Below the pieces are notes generated by a model, which was not told the DNA's origin, searched no databases, and was given only the letters and a program-made list of their open reading frames with translations. DNA of 64,000 nucleotides from Loxodes magnus (Eukaryota > Ciliophora > Karyorelictea > Loxodida > Loxodidae), in assembly GCA_946699065.1 (NCBI GenBank), contig CAMPDV010000269.1, positions 310,001 through 374,000 of the forward strand, read 5' to 3'. Shown one piece after another: positions 1 through 12,688 of this stretch (positions are counted from its first letter, which is position 1; every line of letters begins with the position of its first letter). A program made the position numbers and the translations under genes.

Positions 1-395
1 TCTGAATCACTGGATATAGCCACAGATGATACAGAACTAGTGCGACCACTCATGGTCTTACAAGTACCTGTCTTGACGTTCCATAGTCTCACCGTATTAT
101 CACTACTTCCCGATACGATGAACTCTGAATCACTGGATATAGCCACAGATAATACAGAACTAGAGTGACCACTCATGGTCTTACAAGTACCTGTCTTGAC
201 GTTCCATAGTCTCACCGTATAATCATGACTTCCCGATACGATGAACTCTGAATCAATGGATATAGCCACAGATGATACATAACTAGTGTGACCACTCATG
301 GTCTTACAGGTACCTGTCTTGACGTTCCATAGTCTCACCGTATAATCATGACTTCCCGATACGATGAACTCTGAATCAATGGATATAGCCACAGA

Positions 396-1199
396 TCATA
401 CATAACCAGTGTGACCACTCATGGTCTTACAGGTACCTGTCTTGACGTTCCATAGTCTCACCGTATAATCATGACTTCCCGATACGATGAACTCTGAATC
501 AATGGATATAGCCACAGATGATACATAATCTGTGTGACCACTCATGGTCTTACAGGTACCTGTCTTGACGTCCCATAGTCTCACCGTATAATCATGACTT
601 CCCGATACGATGAACTCTGAATCACTGGATATAGCCACAGATAGTACATAATGTGTGTGACCACTCATGGTCTTACAGGTACCTGTCTTGACGTTCCATA
701 GTCTCACCGTATAATCATGACTTCCCGATACGATGAACTCTGAATCAATGGATATAGCCACAGATGATACAGAATAAGTGAGACCACTCTTGGTCTTACA
801 GGTACCTGTCTTGACGTTCCATAGTCTCACTGTCGAATCTCTACTTCCCGATACGATGAACTCTGAATCACTGGATATAGCCACAGATGATACAGAATAA
901 GTGAGACCACTCTTGGTCTTACAGGTACCTGTCTTGACGTTCCATAGTCTCACCGTATAATCATGACTTCCCGATACGATGAACTCTGAATCAATGGATA
1001 TAGCCACAGCATATACAGAATTTGTGTGACCACTCATGGTCTTACAGGTACCTGTCTTGACGTTCCATAGTCTCACCGTATTATCACTACTTCCCGATAC
1101 GATGAACTCTGAATCACTGGATATAGCCACAGATGATACAGAATAAGTGAGACCACTCTTGGTCTTACAGGTACCTGTCTTGACGTTCCATAGTCTCAC
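396..1199 (-). CDS. Stop-free WD40 run, 7 blades (267 codons)
   Basis: Seven tetrad tryptophans (VRLW) lie between the TGA at 396 and the upstream TGA at 1257. From the protein N-side the turns after the first VRLW are SDN, HDY, RDS, HDY, HDY, HDY. Three blades carry the linked K15-L18-Y20 form (KSGLTYSV). One blade has V-Y-A-V in place of V-S-S-V (near 1010). The nominal start is the GTG of VRLW because column 25 of the upstream unit is GAG rather than GTG, so the start is an artefact of the repeat. The count matches one propeller, but other runs range from 1 to 10 blades, so this may be chance. Confidence 0.45.
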   Translation of the reverse strand: MRLWNVKTGTCKTKSGLTYSVSSVAISSDSEFIVSGSSDNTVRLWNVKTGTCKTMSGHTNSVYAVAISIDSEFIVSGSHDYTVRLWNVKTGTCKTKSGLTYSVSSVAISSDSEFIVSGSRDSTVRLWNVKTGTCKTKSGLTYSVSSVAISIDSEFIVSGSHDYTVRLWNVKTGTCKTMSGHTHYVLSVAISSDSEFIVSGSHDYTVRLWDVKTGTCKTMSGHTDYVSSVAISIDSEFIVSGSHDYTVRLWNVKTGTCKTMSGHTGYV

Positions 1200-1749
1200 T
1201 GTCGAATCTCTACTTCCCGATACGATGAACTCTGAATCACTGGATATAGCCTCAGATCATACAGAATTTGTGTGACCACTCATGGTCTTACAGGTACCTG
1301 TCTTGACGTTCCATAGTCTCACCGTATAATCATGACTTCCCGATACGATGAACTCTGAATCACTGGATATAGTCACAGATGATACAGAACTAGTGCGACC
1401 ACTCATGGTCTTACAAGTACCTGTCTTGACGTTCCATAGTCTCACCGTATAATCATGACTTCCCGATACGATGAACTCTGAATCAATGGATATAGCCACA
1501 GATCATACAGAATTTGTGTGACCACTCATGGTCTTACAGGTACCTGTCTTGACGTTCCATAGTCTCACCGTATTATCACTACTTCCCGATACGATGAACT
1601 CTGAATCACTGGATATAGCCACAGATGATACAGAATAAGTGAGACCACTCTTGGTCTTACAGGTACCTGTCTTGACGTTCCATAGTCTCACCGTATAATC
1701 ATGACTTCCCGATACGATGAACTCTGAATCACTGGATATAGCCACAGAT

Positions 1750-3225
1750 AGTACAGAATTTGTGTGACCACTCATGGTCTTACAGGTACCTGTCTTGACG
1801 TTCCATAGTCTCACCGTATAATCATGACTTCCCGATACGATGAACTCTGAATCAATGGATATAGCCACAGATGATACATAACTAGTGTGACCACTCATGG
1901 TCTTACAGGTACCTGTCTTGACGTTCCATAGTCTCACCGTATTATCACTACTTCCCGATACGATGAACTCTGAATCAATGGATATAGCCACAGATCATAC
2001 ATAACCAGTGTGACCACTCATGGTCTTACAGGTACCTGTCTTGACGTCCCATAGTCTCACCGTCTCATCTCAACTTCCCGATACGATGAACTCTGAATCA
2101 CTGGATATAGCCACAGATCATACAGAATAAGTGAGACCACTCTTGGTCTTACAGGTACCTGTCTTGACGTTCCATAGTCTCACCGTATAATCATGACTTC
2201 CCGATACGATGAACTCTGAATCAATGGATATAGACACAGATCATACAGAATTTGTGTGACCACTCATGGTCTTACAAGTACCTGTCTTGACGTTCCATAG
2301 TCTCACCGTATAATCATGACTTCCCGATACGATGAACTCTGAATCAATGGATATAGACACAGATAGTACATAATGTGTGTGACCACTCATGGTCTTACAG
2401 GTACCTGTCTTGACGTTCCATAGTCTCACCGTATAATCATGACTTCCCGATACGATGAACTCTGAATCACTGGATATAGCCACAGATGATACAGAACTAG
2501 TGCGACCACTCATGGTCTTACAAGTACCTGTCTTGACGTTCCATAGTCTCACCGTATAATCATGACTTCCCGATACGATGAACTCTGAATCACTGGATAT
2601 AGCCTCAGATCATACAGAATTTGTGTGACCACTCATGGTCTTACAGGTACCTGTCTTGACGTTCCATAGTCTCACCGTCTCATCTCTACTTCCCGATACG
2701 ATGAACTCTGAATCACTGGATATAGCCACAGATGATACAGAACTAGTGCGACCACTCATGGTCTTACAAGTACCTGTCTTGACGTTCCATAGTCTCACCG
2801 TATTATCACTACTTCCCGATACGATGAACTCTGAATCACTGGATATAGCCACAGATGATACAGAATAAGTGAGACCACTCATGGTCTTACAGGTACCTGT
2901 CTTGACGTCCCATAGTCTCACCGTCTCTTCTCTACTTCCCGATACGATGAACTCTGAATCACTGGATATAGCCACAGATCATACAGAATTTGTGTGACCA
3001 CTCATGGTCTTACAGGTACCTGTCTTGACGTTCCATAGTCTCACCGTATAATCATGACTTCCCGATACGATGAACTCTGAATCAATGGATATAGCCACAG
3101 ATCATACATAACCAGTGTGACCACTCATGGTCTTACAGGTACCTGTCTTGACGTTCCATAGTCTCACCGTATAATCATGACTTCCCGATACGATGAACTC
3201 TGAATCAATGGATATAGACACAGAT
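1750..3225 (-). repeat. 12-unit higher-order repeat, copy 1
   Basis: This 1,476-bp block contains diagnostic stops at 1995, 2070, 2118, 2241, 2610, 2979 and 3102. All recur at +1,476 bp. It includes one of only two column-39 TGA codons (2070-2072). The left boundary is set by 1749 (CTA-type column 23) against 3225 (TGA). Confidence 0.85.
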
Positions 3226-4700
3226 CATACAGAATTTGTGTGACCACTCATGGTCTTACAGGTACCTGTCTTGACGTTCCATAGTCTCACCGTATAATCA
3301 TGACTTCCCGATACGATGAACTCTGAATCAATGGATATAGCCACAGATGATACATAACTAGTGTGACCACTCATGGTCTTACAGGTACCTGTCTTGACGT
3401 TCCATAGTCTCACCGTATTATCACTACTTCCCGATACGATGAACTCTGAATCAATGGATATAGCCACAGATCATACATAACCAGTGTGACCACTCATGGT
3501 CTTACAGGTACCTGTCTTGACGTCCCATAGTCTCACCGTCTCATCTCAACTTCCCGATACGATGAACTCTGAATCACTGGATATAGCCACAGATCATACA
3601 GAATAAGTGAGACCACTCTTGGTCTTACAGGTACCTGTCTTGACGTTCCATAGTCTCACCGTATAATCATGACTTCCCGATACGATGAACTCTGAATCAA
3701 TGGATATAGACACAGATCATACAGAATTTGTGTGACCACTCATGGTCTTACAAGTACCTGTCTTGACGTTCCATAGTCTCACCGTATAATCATGACTTCC
3801 CGATACGATGAACTCTGAATCAATGGATATAGACACAGATAGTACATAATGTGTGTGACCACTCATGGTCTTACAGGTACCTGTCTTGACGTTCCATAGT
3901 CTCACCGTATAATCATGACTTCCCGATACGATGAACTCTGAATCACTGGATATAGCCACAGATGATACAGAACTAGTGCGACCACTCATGGTCTTACAAG
4001 TACCTGTCTTGACGTTCCATAGTCTCACCGTATAATCATGACTTCCCGATACGATGAACTCTGAATCACTGGATATAGCCTCAGATCATACAGAATTTGT
4101 GTGACCACTCATGGTCTTACAGGTACCTGTCTTGACGTTCCATAGTCTCACCGTCTCATCTCTACTTCCCGATACGATGAACTCTGAATCACTGGATATA
4201 GCCACAGATGATACAGAACTAGTGCGACCACTCATGGTCTTACAAGTACCTGTCTTGACGTTCCATAGTCTCACCGTATTATCACTACTTCCCGATACGA
4301 TGAACTCTGAATCACTGGATATAGCCACAGATGATACAGAATAAGTGAGACCACTCATGGTCTTACAGGTACCTGTCTTGACGTCCCATAGTCTCACCGT
4401 CTCTTCTCTACTTCCCGATACGATGAACTCTGAATCACTGGATATAGCCACAGATCATACAGAATTTGTGTGACCACTCATGGTCTTACAGGTACCTGTC
4501 TTGACGTTCCATAGTCTCACCGTATAATCATGACTTCCCGATACGATGAACTCTGAATCAATGGATATAGCCACAGATCATACATAACCAGTGTGACCAC
4601 TCATGGTCTTACAGGTACCTGTCTTGACGTTCCATAGTCTCACCGTATAATCATGACTTCCCGATACGATGAACTCTGAATCAATGGATATAGACACAGA
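3226..4700 (-). repeat. 12-unit higher-order repeat, copy 2
   Basis: Stops at 3471, 3546, 3594, 3717, 4086, 4455 and 4578 mirror copy 1. The match ends by 4701, where TGA is replaced by the THYVL codon CTA. A two-unit repeat (HDY/THYVL, 246 bp) follows between about 4,700 and 4,950. Confidence 0.85.
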
Positions 4701-5689
4701 TAGTACATAATGTGTGTGACCACTCATGGTCTTACAGGTACCTGTCTTGACGTTCCATAGTCTCACCGTATAATCATGACTTCCCGATACGATGAACTCT
4801 GAATCAATGGATATAGCCACAGATCATACATAACCAGTGTGACCACTCATGGTCTTACAGGTACCTGTCTTGACGTTCCATAGTCTCACCGTATAATCAT
4901 GACTTCCCGATACGATGAACTCTGAATCAATGGATATAGACACAGATAGTACATAATGTGTGTGACCACTCATGGTCTTACAGGTACCTGTCTTGACGTT
5001 CCATAGTCTCACCGTATAATCATGACTTCCCGATACGATGAACTCTGAATCACTGGATATAGCCACAGATGATACAGAACTAGTGCGACCACTCATGGTC
5101 TTACAAGTACCTGTCTTGACGTTCCATAGTCTCACCGTATAATCATGACTTCCCGATACGATGAACTCTGAATCACTGGATATAGCCTCAGATCATACAG
5201 AACTAGTGCGACCACTCATGGTCTTACAGGTACCTGTCTTGACGTTCCATAGTCTCACTGTCGAATCTCTACTTCCCGATACGATGAACTCTGAATCACT
5301 GGATATAGCCACAGATAATACAGAACTAGAGTGACCACTCATGGTCTTACAGGTACCTGTCTTGACGTTCCATAGTCTCACCGTCTCATCTCTACTTCCC
5401 GATACGATGAACTCTGAATCACTGGATATAGCCACAGATGATACAGAACTAGTGTGACCACTCATGGTCTTACAGGTACCTGTCTTGACGTCCCATAGTC
5501 TCACCGTTTTATCATAACTTCCCGATACGATGAACTCTGAATCACTGGATATAGCCACAGATCTTACATATCTAGTGTGACCACTCATGGTCTTACAGGT
5601 ACCTGTCTTGACGTCCCATAGTCTCACCGTTTTATCATAACTTCCCGATACGATGAACTCTGAATCACTGGATATAGCCACAGCATATA

Positions 5690-5704
5690 CATAATGTGTG
5701 ACCA
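5690..5704. other. 2-bp deletion (frameshift) in a GT run
   Basis: The landmarks at 5647 and 5768 are 121 bp apart instead of 123. The unit encodes the H-T-H-Y-V variant, whose plus strand normally has three GT steps before GACCAC; here one GT is missing. This is a dinucleotide-slippage signature, either biological or a sequencing or assembly error. Confidence 0.9.
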
Positions 5705-8033
5705 CTCATGGTCTTACAGGTACCTGTCTTGACGTCCCATAGTCTCACCGTTTTATCATAACTTCCCGATACGATGAACTCTGAATCACTGGATATAGCC
5801 ACAGATGATACATAACTAGTGTGACCACTCATGGTCTTACAGGTACCTGTCTTGACGTTCCATAGTCTCACCGTATAATCATGACTTCCCGATACGATGA
5901 ACTCTGAATCAATGGATATAGCCACAGATAGTACATAATGTGTGTGACCACTCATGGTCTTACAGGTACCTGTCTTGACGTTCCATAGTCTCACCGTCTC
6001 ATCTCTACTTCCCTATACGATGAACTCTGAATCACTGGATATAGCCACAGATAGTACATAATGTGTGTGACCACTCATGGTCTTACAGGTACCTGTCTTG
6101 ACGTCCCATAGTCTCACCGTATAATCATAACTTCCCGATACGATGAACTCTGAATCACTGGATATAGCCACAGATGATACAGAACTAGTGCGACCACTCA
6201 TGGTCTTACAAGTACCTGTCTTGACGTTCCATAGTCTCACCGTATAATCATGACTTCCCGATACGATGAACTCTGAATCAATGGATATAGACACAGATAG
6301 TACATAATGTGTGTGACCACTCATGGTCTTACAGGTACCTGTCTTGACGTTCCATAGTCTCACTGTCGAATCTCTACTTCCCGATACGATGAACTCTGAA
6401 TCACTGGATATAGCCACAGATGATACATAACTAGTGTGACCACTCATGGTCTTACAGGTACCTGTCTTGACGTTCCATAGTCTCACCGTATTATCACTAC
6501 TTCCCGATACGATGAACTCTGAATCACTGGATATAGCCACAGATGATACAGAATAAGTGAGACCACTCATGGTCTTACAAGTACCTGTCTTGACGTTCCA
6601 TAGTCTCACCGTATTATCACTACTTCCCGATACGATGAACTCTGAATCAATGGATATAGACACAGATCATACAGAATTTGTGTGACCACTCATGGTCTTA
6701 CAGGTACCTGTCTTGACGTTCCATAGTCTCACCGTATAATCATGACTTCCCGATACGATGAACTCTGAATCAATGGATATAGCCACAGATCATACATAAC
6801 CAGTGTGACCACTCATGGTCTTACAGGTACCTGTCTTGACGTTCCATAGTCTCACCGTATAATCATGACTTCCCGATACGATGAACTCTGAATCAATGGA
6901 TATAGCCACAGATGATACATAACTAGTGTGACCACTCATGGTCTTACAGGTACCTGTCTTGACGTTCCATAGTCTCACCGTCTCATCTCTACTTCCCGAT
7001 ACGATGAACTCTGAATCACTGGATATAGCCACAGATGATACAGAATAAGTGAGACCACTCTTGGTCTTACAGGTACCTGTCTTGACGTTCCATAGTCTCA
7101 CCGTATAATCATGACTTCCCGATACGATGAACTCTGAATCAATGGATATAGCCACAGATGATACATAACTAGTGTGACCACTCATGGTCTTACAGGTACC
7201 TGTCTTGACGTTCCATAGTCTCACCGTATTATCATCACTTCCCGATACGATGAACTCTGAATCACTGGATATAGCCACAGATGATACAGAATAAGTGAGA
7301 CCACTCTTGGTCTTACAGGTACCTGTCTTGACGTTCCATAGTCTCACCGTATTATCACTACTTCCCGATACGATGAACTCTGAATCACTGGATATAGCCT
7401 CAGATCATACAGAATAAGTGAGACCACTCTTGGTCTTACAGGTACCTGTCTTGACGTCCCATAGTCTCACCGTATAATCATAACTTCCCGATACGATGAA
7501 CTCTGAATCACTGGATATAGACACAGATCATACAGAACTAGTGCGACCACTCATGGTCTTACAGGTACCTGTCTTGACGTTCCATAGTCTCACTGTCGAA
7601 TCTCTACTTCCCGATACGATGAACTCTGAATCACTGGATATAGCCTCAGATCATACAGAATTTGTGTGACCACTCATGGTCTTACAGGTACCTGTCTTGA
7701 CGTTCCATAGTCTCACCGTATAATCATGACTTCCCGATACGATGAACTCTGAATCAATGGATATAGCCACAGATCATACAGAACTAGAGTGACCACTCAT
7801 GGTCTTACAGGTACCTGTCTTGACGTTCCATAGTCTCACCGTATAATCACTACTTCCCGATACGATGAACTCTGAATCAATGGATATAGCCACAGATGAT
7901 ACATAACTAGTGTGACCACTCATGGTCTTACAGGTACCTGTCTTGACGTCCCATAGTCTCACCGTATAATCATAACTTCCCGATACGATGAACTCTGAAT
8001 CACTGGATATAGCCACAGATGATACATAATGTG
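5698..8033 (-). other. WD40 reading-frame block 2
   Basis: The units between the two 2-bp deletions are in their own phase, about 19 blades. Column-23 TGA codons begin at 6667, 6790, 7405, 7528, 7651 and 7774, and one column-36 TAG lies at 6013. The unusual YDK turn clusters at the block 1/2 junction (about 5,460-5,770), where D rather than N follows the tetrad tryptophan. Confidence 0.8.
6013..6663 (-). CDS. Stop-free WD40 run ending in TAG (216 codons)
   Basis: This is the only run in block 2 that ends in TAG; it stops just before the SGS turn of an RDE blade. Turns from the N-side are SDN, SDN, RDS, HDY, YDY. The first residues read S-I-S-I instead of A-I-S, the A26S form that usually goes with an I29 unit. 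YDY is paired with D at column 6, as in most of the window. No ribosome-binding or promoter-like sequence is possible in front of the GTG, because the upstream DNA is another blade. Confidence 0.4.
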   Translation of the reverse strand: MSISIDSEFIVSGSSDNTVRLWNVKTGTCKTMSGLTYSVSSVAISSDSEFIVSGSSDNTVRLWNVKTGTCKTMSGHTSYVSSVAISSDSEFIVSGSRDSTVRLWNVKTGTCKTMSGHTHYVLSVSISIDSEFIVSGSHDYTVRLWNVKTGTCKTMSGRTSSVSSVAISSDSEFIVSGSYDYTVRLWDVKTGTCKTMSGHTHYVLSVAISSDSEFIV

Positions 8034-8038
8034 TGACC
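8026..8038. other. 2-bp deletion (frameshift) in the same GT run
   Basis: The landmarks at 7982 and 8103 are 121 bp apart. The same GT step is lost in the same H-T-H-Y-V context as near 5698. The two events share the sequence position but sit in units with different neighbours (YDK/Y-A upstream against YDY/S-S here), so either the defect moved by conversion or the site slips repeatedly. Confidence 0.9.
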
Positions 8039-8386
8039 ACTCATGGTCTTACAGGTACCTGTCTTGACGTTCCATAGTCTCACCGTATAATCATGACTTC
8101 CCGATACGATGAACTCTGAATCAATGGATATAGCCACAGATGATACATAACTAGTGTGACCACTCATGGTCTTACAGGTACCTGTCTTGACGTTCCATAG
8201 TCTCACCGTATTATCACTACTTCCCGATACGATGAACTCTGAATCACTGGATATAGCCACAGATGATACATAACTAGTGTGACCACTCATGGTCTTACAG
8301 GTACCTGTCTTGACGTTCCATAGTCTCACTGTCTCATCTCTACTTCCCTATACGATGAACTCTGAATCACTGGATATAGCCACATA

Positions 8387-9121
8387 TCATACATAACTAG
8401 TGTGACCACTCATGGTCTTACAGGTACCTGTCTTGACGTCCCATAGTCTCACCGTATAATCATAACTTCCCGATACGATGAACTCTGAATCACTGGATAT
8501 AGCCACAGATGATACAGAACTAGTGTGACCACTCATGGTCTTACAAGTACCTGTCTTGACGTTCCATAGTCTCACCGTATAATCATGACTTCCCGATACG
8601 ATGAACTCTGAATCAATGGATATAGCCACAGATGATACATAACTAGTGTGACCACTCATGGTCTTACAGGTACCTGTCTTGACGTTCCATAGTCTCACTG
8701 TCGAATCTCTACTTCCGGATACGATGAACTCTGAATCACTGGATATAGCCACAGCATATACATAACTAGTGTGACCACTCATGGTCTTACAGGTACCTGT
8801 CTTGACGTTCCATAGTCTCACCGTATAATCATGACTTCCCGATACGATGAACTCTGAATCACTGGATATAGCCACAGATCTTACAGAATTAATGTGACCA
8901 CTCATGGTCTTACAGGTACCTGTCTTGACGTTCCATAGTCTCACCGTATAATCATGACTTCCCGATACGATGAACTCTGAATCAATGGATATAGCCACAG
9001 ATGATACATAACTAGTGTGACCACTCATGGTCTTACAGGTACCTGTCTTGACGTTCCATAGTCTCACCGTATTATCACTACTTCCCGATACGATGAACTC
9101 TGAATCACTGGATATAGCCAC
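8387..9121 (-). CDS. Stop-free WD40 run, 6 blades
   Basis: Turns from the N-side are SDN, HDY, HDY, RDS, HDY, YDY. Two rare blade tops occur here: H-I-N-S-V-R (8881-8893) and T-S-Y-V-Y-A (near 8757). Both recur together 17,466 bp (142 units) away in 25976-26587, which marks them as homologous positions of the 71-unit repeat. The serine at column 36 of one unit uses TCC instead of TCG because of a private C-to-G change at 8717. The stop is a TGA followed by TAT. Confidence 0.45.
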   Translation of the reverse strand: MAISSDSEFIVSGSSDNTVRLWNVKTGTCKTMSGHTSYVSSVAISIDSEFIVSGSHDYTVRLWNVKTGTCKTMSGHINSVRSVAISSDSEFIVSGSHDYTVRLWNVKTGTCKTMSGHTSYVYAVAISSDSEFIVSGSRDSTVRLWNVKTGTCKTMSGHTSYVSSVAISIDSEFIVSGSHDYTVRLWNVKTGTCKTMSGHTSSVSSVAISSDSEFIVSGSYDYTVRLWDVKTGTCKTMSGHTSYV

Positions 9122-11215
9122 AGATCATACAGAACTAGTGCGACCACTCATGGTCTTACAGGTACCTGTCTTGACGTTCCATAGTCTCACTGTCGAATCT
9201 CTACTTCCCGATACGATGAACTCTGAATCACTGGATATAGCCACAGATAATACAGAACTAGAGTGACCACTCATGGTCTTACAGGTACCTGTCTTGACGT
9301 TCCATAGTCTCACCGTCTCATCTCTACTTCCCGATACGATGAACTCTGAATCACTGGATATAGCCACAGATGATACAGAACTAGTGTGACCACTCATGGT
9401 CTTACAGGTACCTGTCTTGACGTTCCATAGTCTCACCGTATTATCACTACTTCCCGATACGATGAACTCTGAATCACTGGATATAGCCACAGATCATACA
9501 GAACTAGTGCGACCACTCATGGTCTTACAGGTACCTGTCTTGACGTTCCATAGTCTCACCGTATTATCACTACTTCCCGATACGATGAACTCTGAATCAC
9601 TGGATATAGCCACAGATGATACAGAATAAGTGAGACCACTCTTGGTCTTACAGGTACCTGTCTTGACGTTCCATAGTCTCACCGTATAATCATGACTTCC
9701 CGATACGATGAACTCTGAATCAATGGATATAGCCACAGATCATACAGAATTTGTGTGACCACTCATGGTCTTACAGGTACCTGTCTTGACGTTCCATAGT
9801 CTCACCGTATTATCACTACTTCCCGATACGATGAACTCTGAATCACTGGATATAGCCACAGATGATACAGAATAAGTGAGACCACTCTTGGTCTTACAGG
9901 TACCTGTCTTGACGTTCCATAGTCTCACTGTCGAATCTCTACTTCCCGATACGATGAACTCTGAATCACTGGATATAGCCTCAGATCATACAGAATTTGT
10001 GTGATCACTCATGGTCTTACAGGTACCTGTCTTGACGTTCCATAGTCTCACCGTATAATCATGACTTCCCGATACGATGAACTCTGAATCAATGGATATA
10101 GCCACAGATCATACATAACCAGTGTGACCACTCATGGTCTTACAGGTACCTGTCTTGACGTTCCATAGTCTCACCGTATAATCATGACTTCCCGATACGA
10201 TGAACTCTGAATCAATGGATATAGCCACAGATGATACATAACTAGTGTGACCACTCATGGTCTTACAGGTACCTGTCTTGACGTTCCATAGTCTCACCGT
10301 ATTATCACTACTTCCCGATACGATGAACTCTGAATCACTGGATATAGCCACAGATGATACAGAATAAGTGAGACCACTCTTGGTCTTACAGGTACCTGTC
10401 TTGACGTTCCATAGTCTCACCGTATAATCATGACTTCCCGATACGATGAACTCTGAATCAATGGATATAGCCACAGATGATACAGAATAAGTGAGACCAC
10501 TCTTGGTCTTACAGGTACCTGTCTTGACGTCCCATAGTCTCACTGTCGAATCTCTACTTCCCGATACGATGAACTCTGAATCACTGGATATAGCCTCAGA
10601 TCATACAGAATTTGTGTGACCACTCATGGTCTTACAGGTACCTGTCTTGACGTTCCATAGTCTCACCGTATAATCATGACTTCCCGATACGATGAACTCT
10701 GAATCACTGGATATAGCCACAGATGATACAGAACTAGTGCGACCACTCATGGTCTTACAAGTACCTGTCTTGACGTTCCATAGTCTCACCGTCTCTTCTC
10801 TACTTCCCGATACGATGAACTCTGAATCACTGGATATAGCCACAGATAGTACATAATGTGTGTGACCACTCATGGTCTTACAGGTACCTGTCTTGACGTT
10901 CCATAGTCTCACCGTATAATCATGACTTCCCGATACGATGAACTCTGAATCAATGGATATAGCCACAGATCATACATAACCAGTGTGACCACTCATGGTC
11001 TTACAGGTACCTGTCTTGACGTTCCATAGTCTCACCGTCTCATCTCTACTTCCCGATACGATGAACTCTGAATCACTGGATATAGCCACAGATGATACAT
11101 AACCAGTGTGACCACTCATGGTCTTACAGGTACCTGTCTTGACGTCCCATAGTCTCACCGTATAATCATGACTTCCCGATACGATGAACTCTGAATCACT
11201 GGATATAGCCACAGA

Positions 11216-11896
11216 TCATACAGAACTAGAGTGACCACTCATGGTCTTACAGGTACCTGTCTTGACGTTCCATAGTCTCACCGTATAATCACTACTTCCC
11301 GATACGATGAACTCTGAATCACTGGATATAGCCACAGATAGTACATAATGTGTGTGACCACTCATGGTCTTACAGGTACCTGTCTTGACGTCCCATAGTC
11401 TCACCGTATAATCATAACTTCCCGATACGATGAACTCTGAATCACTGGATATAGCCACAGATGATACAGAACTAGTGCGACCACTCATGGTCTTACAAGT
11501 ACCTGTCTTGACGTTCCATAGTCTCACCGTATAATCATGACTTCCCGATACGATGAACTCTGAATCAATGGATATAGACACAGATAGTACATAATGTGTG
11601 TGACCACTCATGGTCTTACAGGTACCTGTCTTGACGTTCCATAGTCTCACCGTATAATCATGACTTCCCGATACGATGAACTCTGAATCAATGGATATAG
11701 CCACAGATGATACATAACTAGTGTGACCACTCATGGTCTTACAGGTACCTGTCTTGACGTTCCATAGTCTCACCGTATTATCACTACTTCCCGATACGAT
11801 GAACTCTGAATCACTGGATATAGCCACAGATGATACATAACTAGTGTGACCACTCATGGTCTTACAGGTACCTGTCTTGACGTTCCATAGTCTCAC
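11216..11896 (-). CDS. Stop-free WD40 run, 6 blades (HOR copy 1)
   Basis: Six VRLW motifs, with turns SDN, HDY, HDY, YDY, SDY after the first. A TAG unit (11915) sits immediately upstream, followed by a TGA-TAT unit at 11954. Blade tops in order are TSYVS, TSYVS, THYVL, R-TSSVS, THYVL and HSSSV, ending at the TGA. The run is repeated with the same protein sequence at 19949 and 28682. Confidence 0.45.
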   Translation of the reverse strand: MRLWNVKTGTCKTMSGHTSYVSSVAISSDSEFIVSGSSDNTVRLWNVKTGTCKTMSGHTSYVSSVAISIDSEFIVSGSHDYTVRLWNVKTGTCKTMSGHTHYVLSVSISIDSEFIVSGSHDYTVRLWNVKTGTCKTMSGRTSSVSSVAISSDSEFIVSGSYDYTVRLWDVKTGTCKTMSGHTHYVLSVAISSDSEFIVSGSSDYTVRLWNVKTGTCKTMSGHSSSV

Positions 11897-12076
11897 TGTC
11901 TCATCTCTACTTCCCTATACGATGAACTCTGAATCACTGGATATAGCCACATATCATACATAACTAGTGTGACCACTCATGGTCTTACAGGTACCTGTCT
12001 TGACGTCCCATAGTCTCACCGTATAATCATGACTTCCCGATACGATGAACTCTGAATCAATGGATATAGCCACAGA

Positions 12077-12688
12077 TCATACAGAATTTGTGTGACCACT
12101 CATGGTCTTACAGGTACCTGTCTTGACGTTCCATAGTCTCACCGTATAATCATGACTTCCCGATACGATGAACTCTGAATCAATGGATATAGCCACAGAT
12201 GATACATAACTAGTGTGACCACTCATGGTCTTACAGGTACCTGTCTTGACGTTCCATAGTCTCACCGTATTATCACTACTTCCCGATACGATGAACTCTG
12301 AATCACTGGATATAGCCACAGATGATACAGAACTAGTGCGACCACTCATGGTCTTACAAGTACCTGTCTTGACGTTCCATAGTCTCACCGTATTATCACT
12401 ACTTCCCGATACGATGAACTCTGAATCACTGGATATAGCCACAGATAATACAGAACTAGAGTGACCACTCATGGTCTTACAAGTACCTGTCTTGACGTTC
12501 CATAGTCTCACCGTATAATCATGACTTCCCGATACGATGAACTCTGAATCAATGGATATAGCCACAGATGATACATAACTAGTGTGACCACTCATGGTCT
12601 TACAGGTACCTGTCTTGACGTTCCATAGTCTCACCGTATTATCACTACTTCCCGATACGATGAACTCTGAATCACTGGATATAGCCAC
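12077..12688 (-). CDS. Stop-free WD40 run, 5 blades (HOR copy 1)
   Basis: Turns are SDN, HDY, SDN, SDN, HDY; tops are TSYVS, HSSSVL, R-TSSVS, TSYVS, TNSV. It is bounded by TGA on both sides. The copies at 20810 and 29543 keep all five turns. The 20810 copy differs by one residue, D for N after the tetrad tryptophan of its second blade (near 21231). Confidence 0.4.
   Translation of the reverse strand: MAISSDSEFIVSGSSDNTVRLWNVKTGTCKTMSGHTSYVSSVAISIDSEFIVSGSHDYTVRLWNVKTGTCKTMSGHSSSVLSVAISSDSEFIVSGSSDNTVRLWNVKTGTCKTMSGRTSSVSSVAISSDSEFIVSGSSDNTVRLWNVKTGTCKTMSGHTSYVSSVAISIDSEFIVSGSHDYTVRLWNVKTGTCKTMSGHTNSV

Larger units (their letters stand above)
1..5697 (-). other. WD40 reading-frame block 1
   Basis: All units here share one minus-strand phase (stop triplets start at positions divisible by 3). 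I count 18 TGA codons in column 23 (396, 1257, 1503, 1995, 2118, 2241, 2610, 2979, 3102, 3225, 3471, 3594, 3717, 4086, 4455, 4578, 4824, 5193) and two in column 39 (2070-2072 and 3546-3548). No TAG and no TAA occur. If TGA were read as an amino acid, the block would be a single open frame of about 46 blades. The block ends where 2 bp are missing near 5698. Confidence 0.85.

Noticed and set aside
5665-8329. C-terminal tails L-C-I-C-C-G-Y-I-Q and L-C-I-I-C-G-Y-I-Q in runs 5665-5994 and 8000-8329
   Set aside because: These are out-of-frame readings produced by the two GT deletions, not real sequence novelty.
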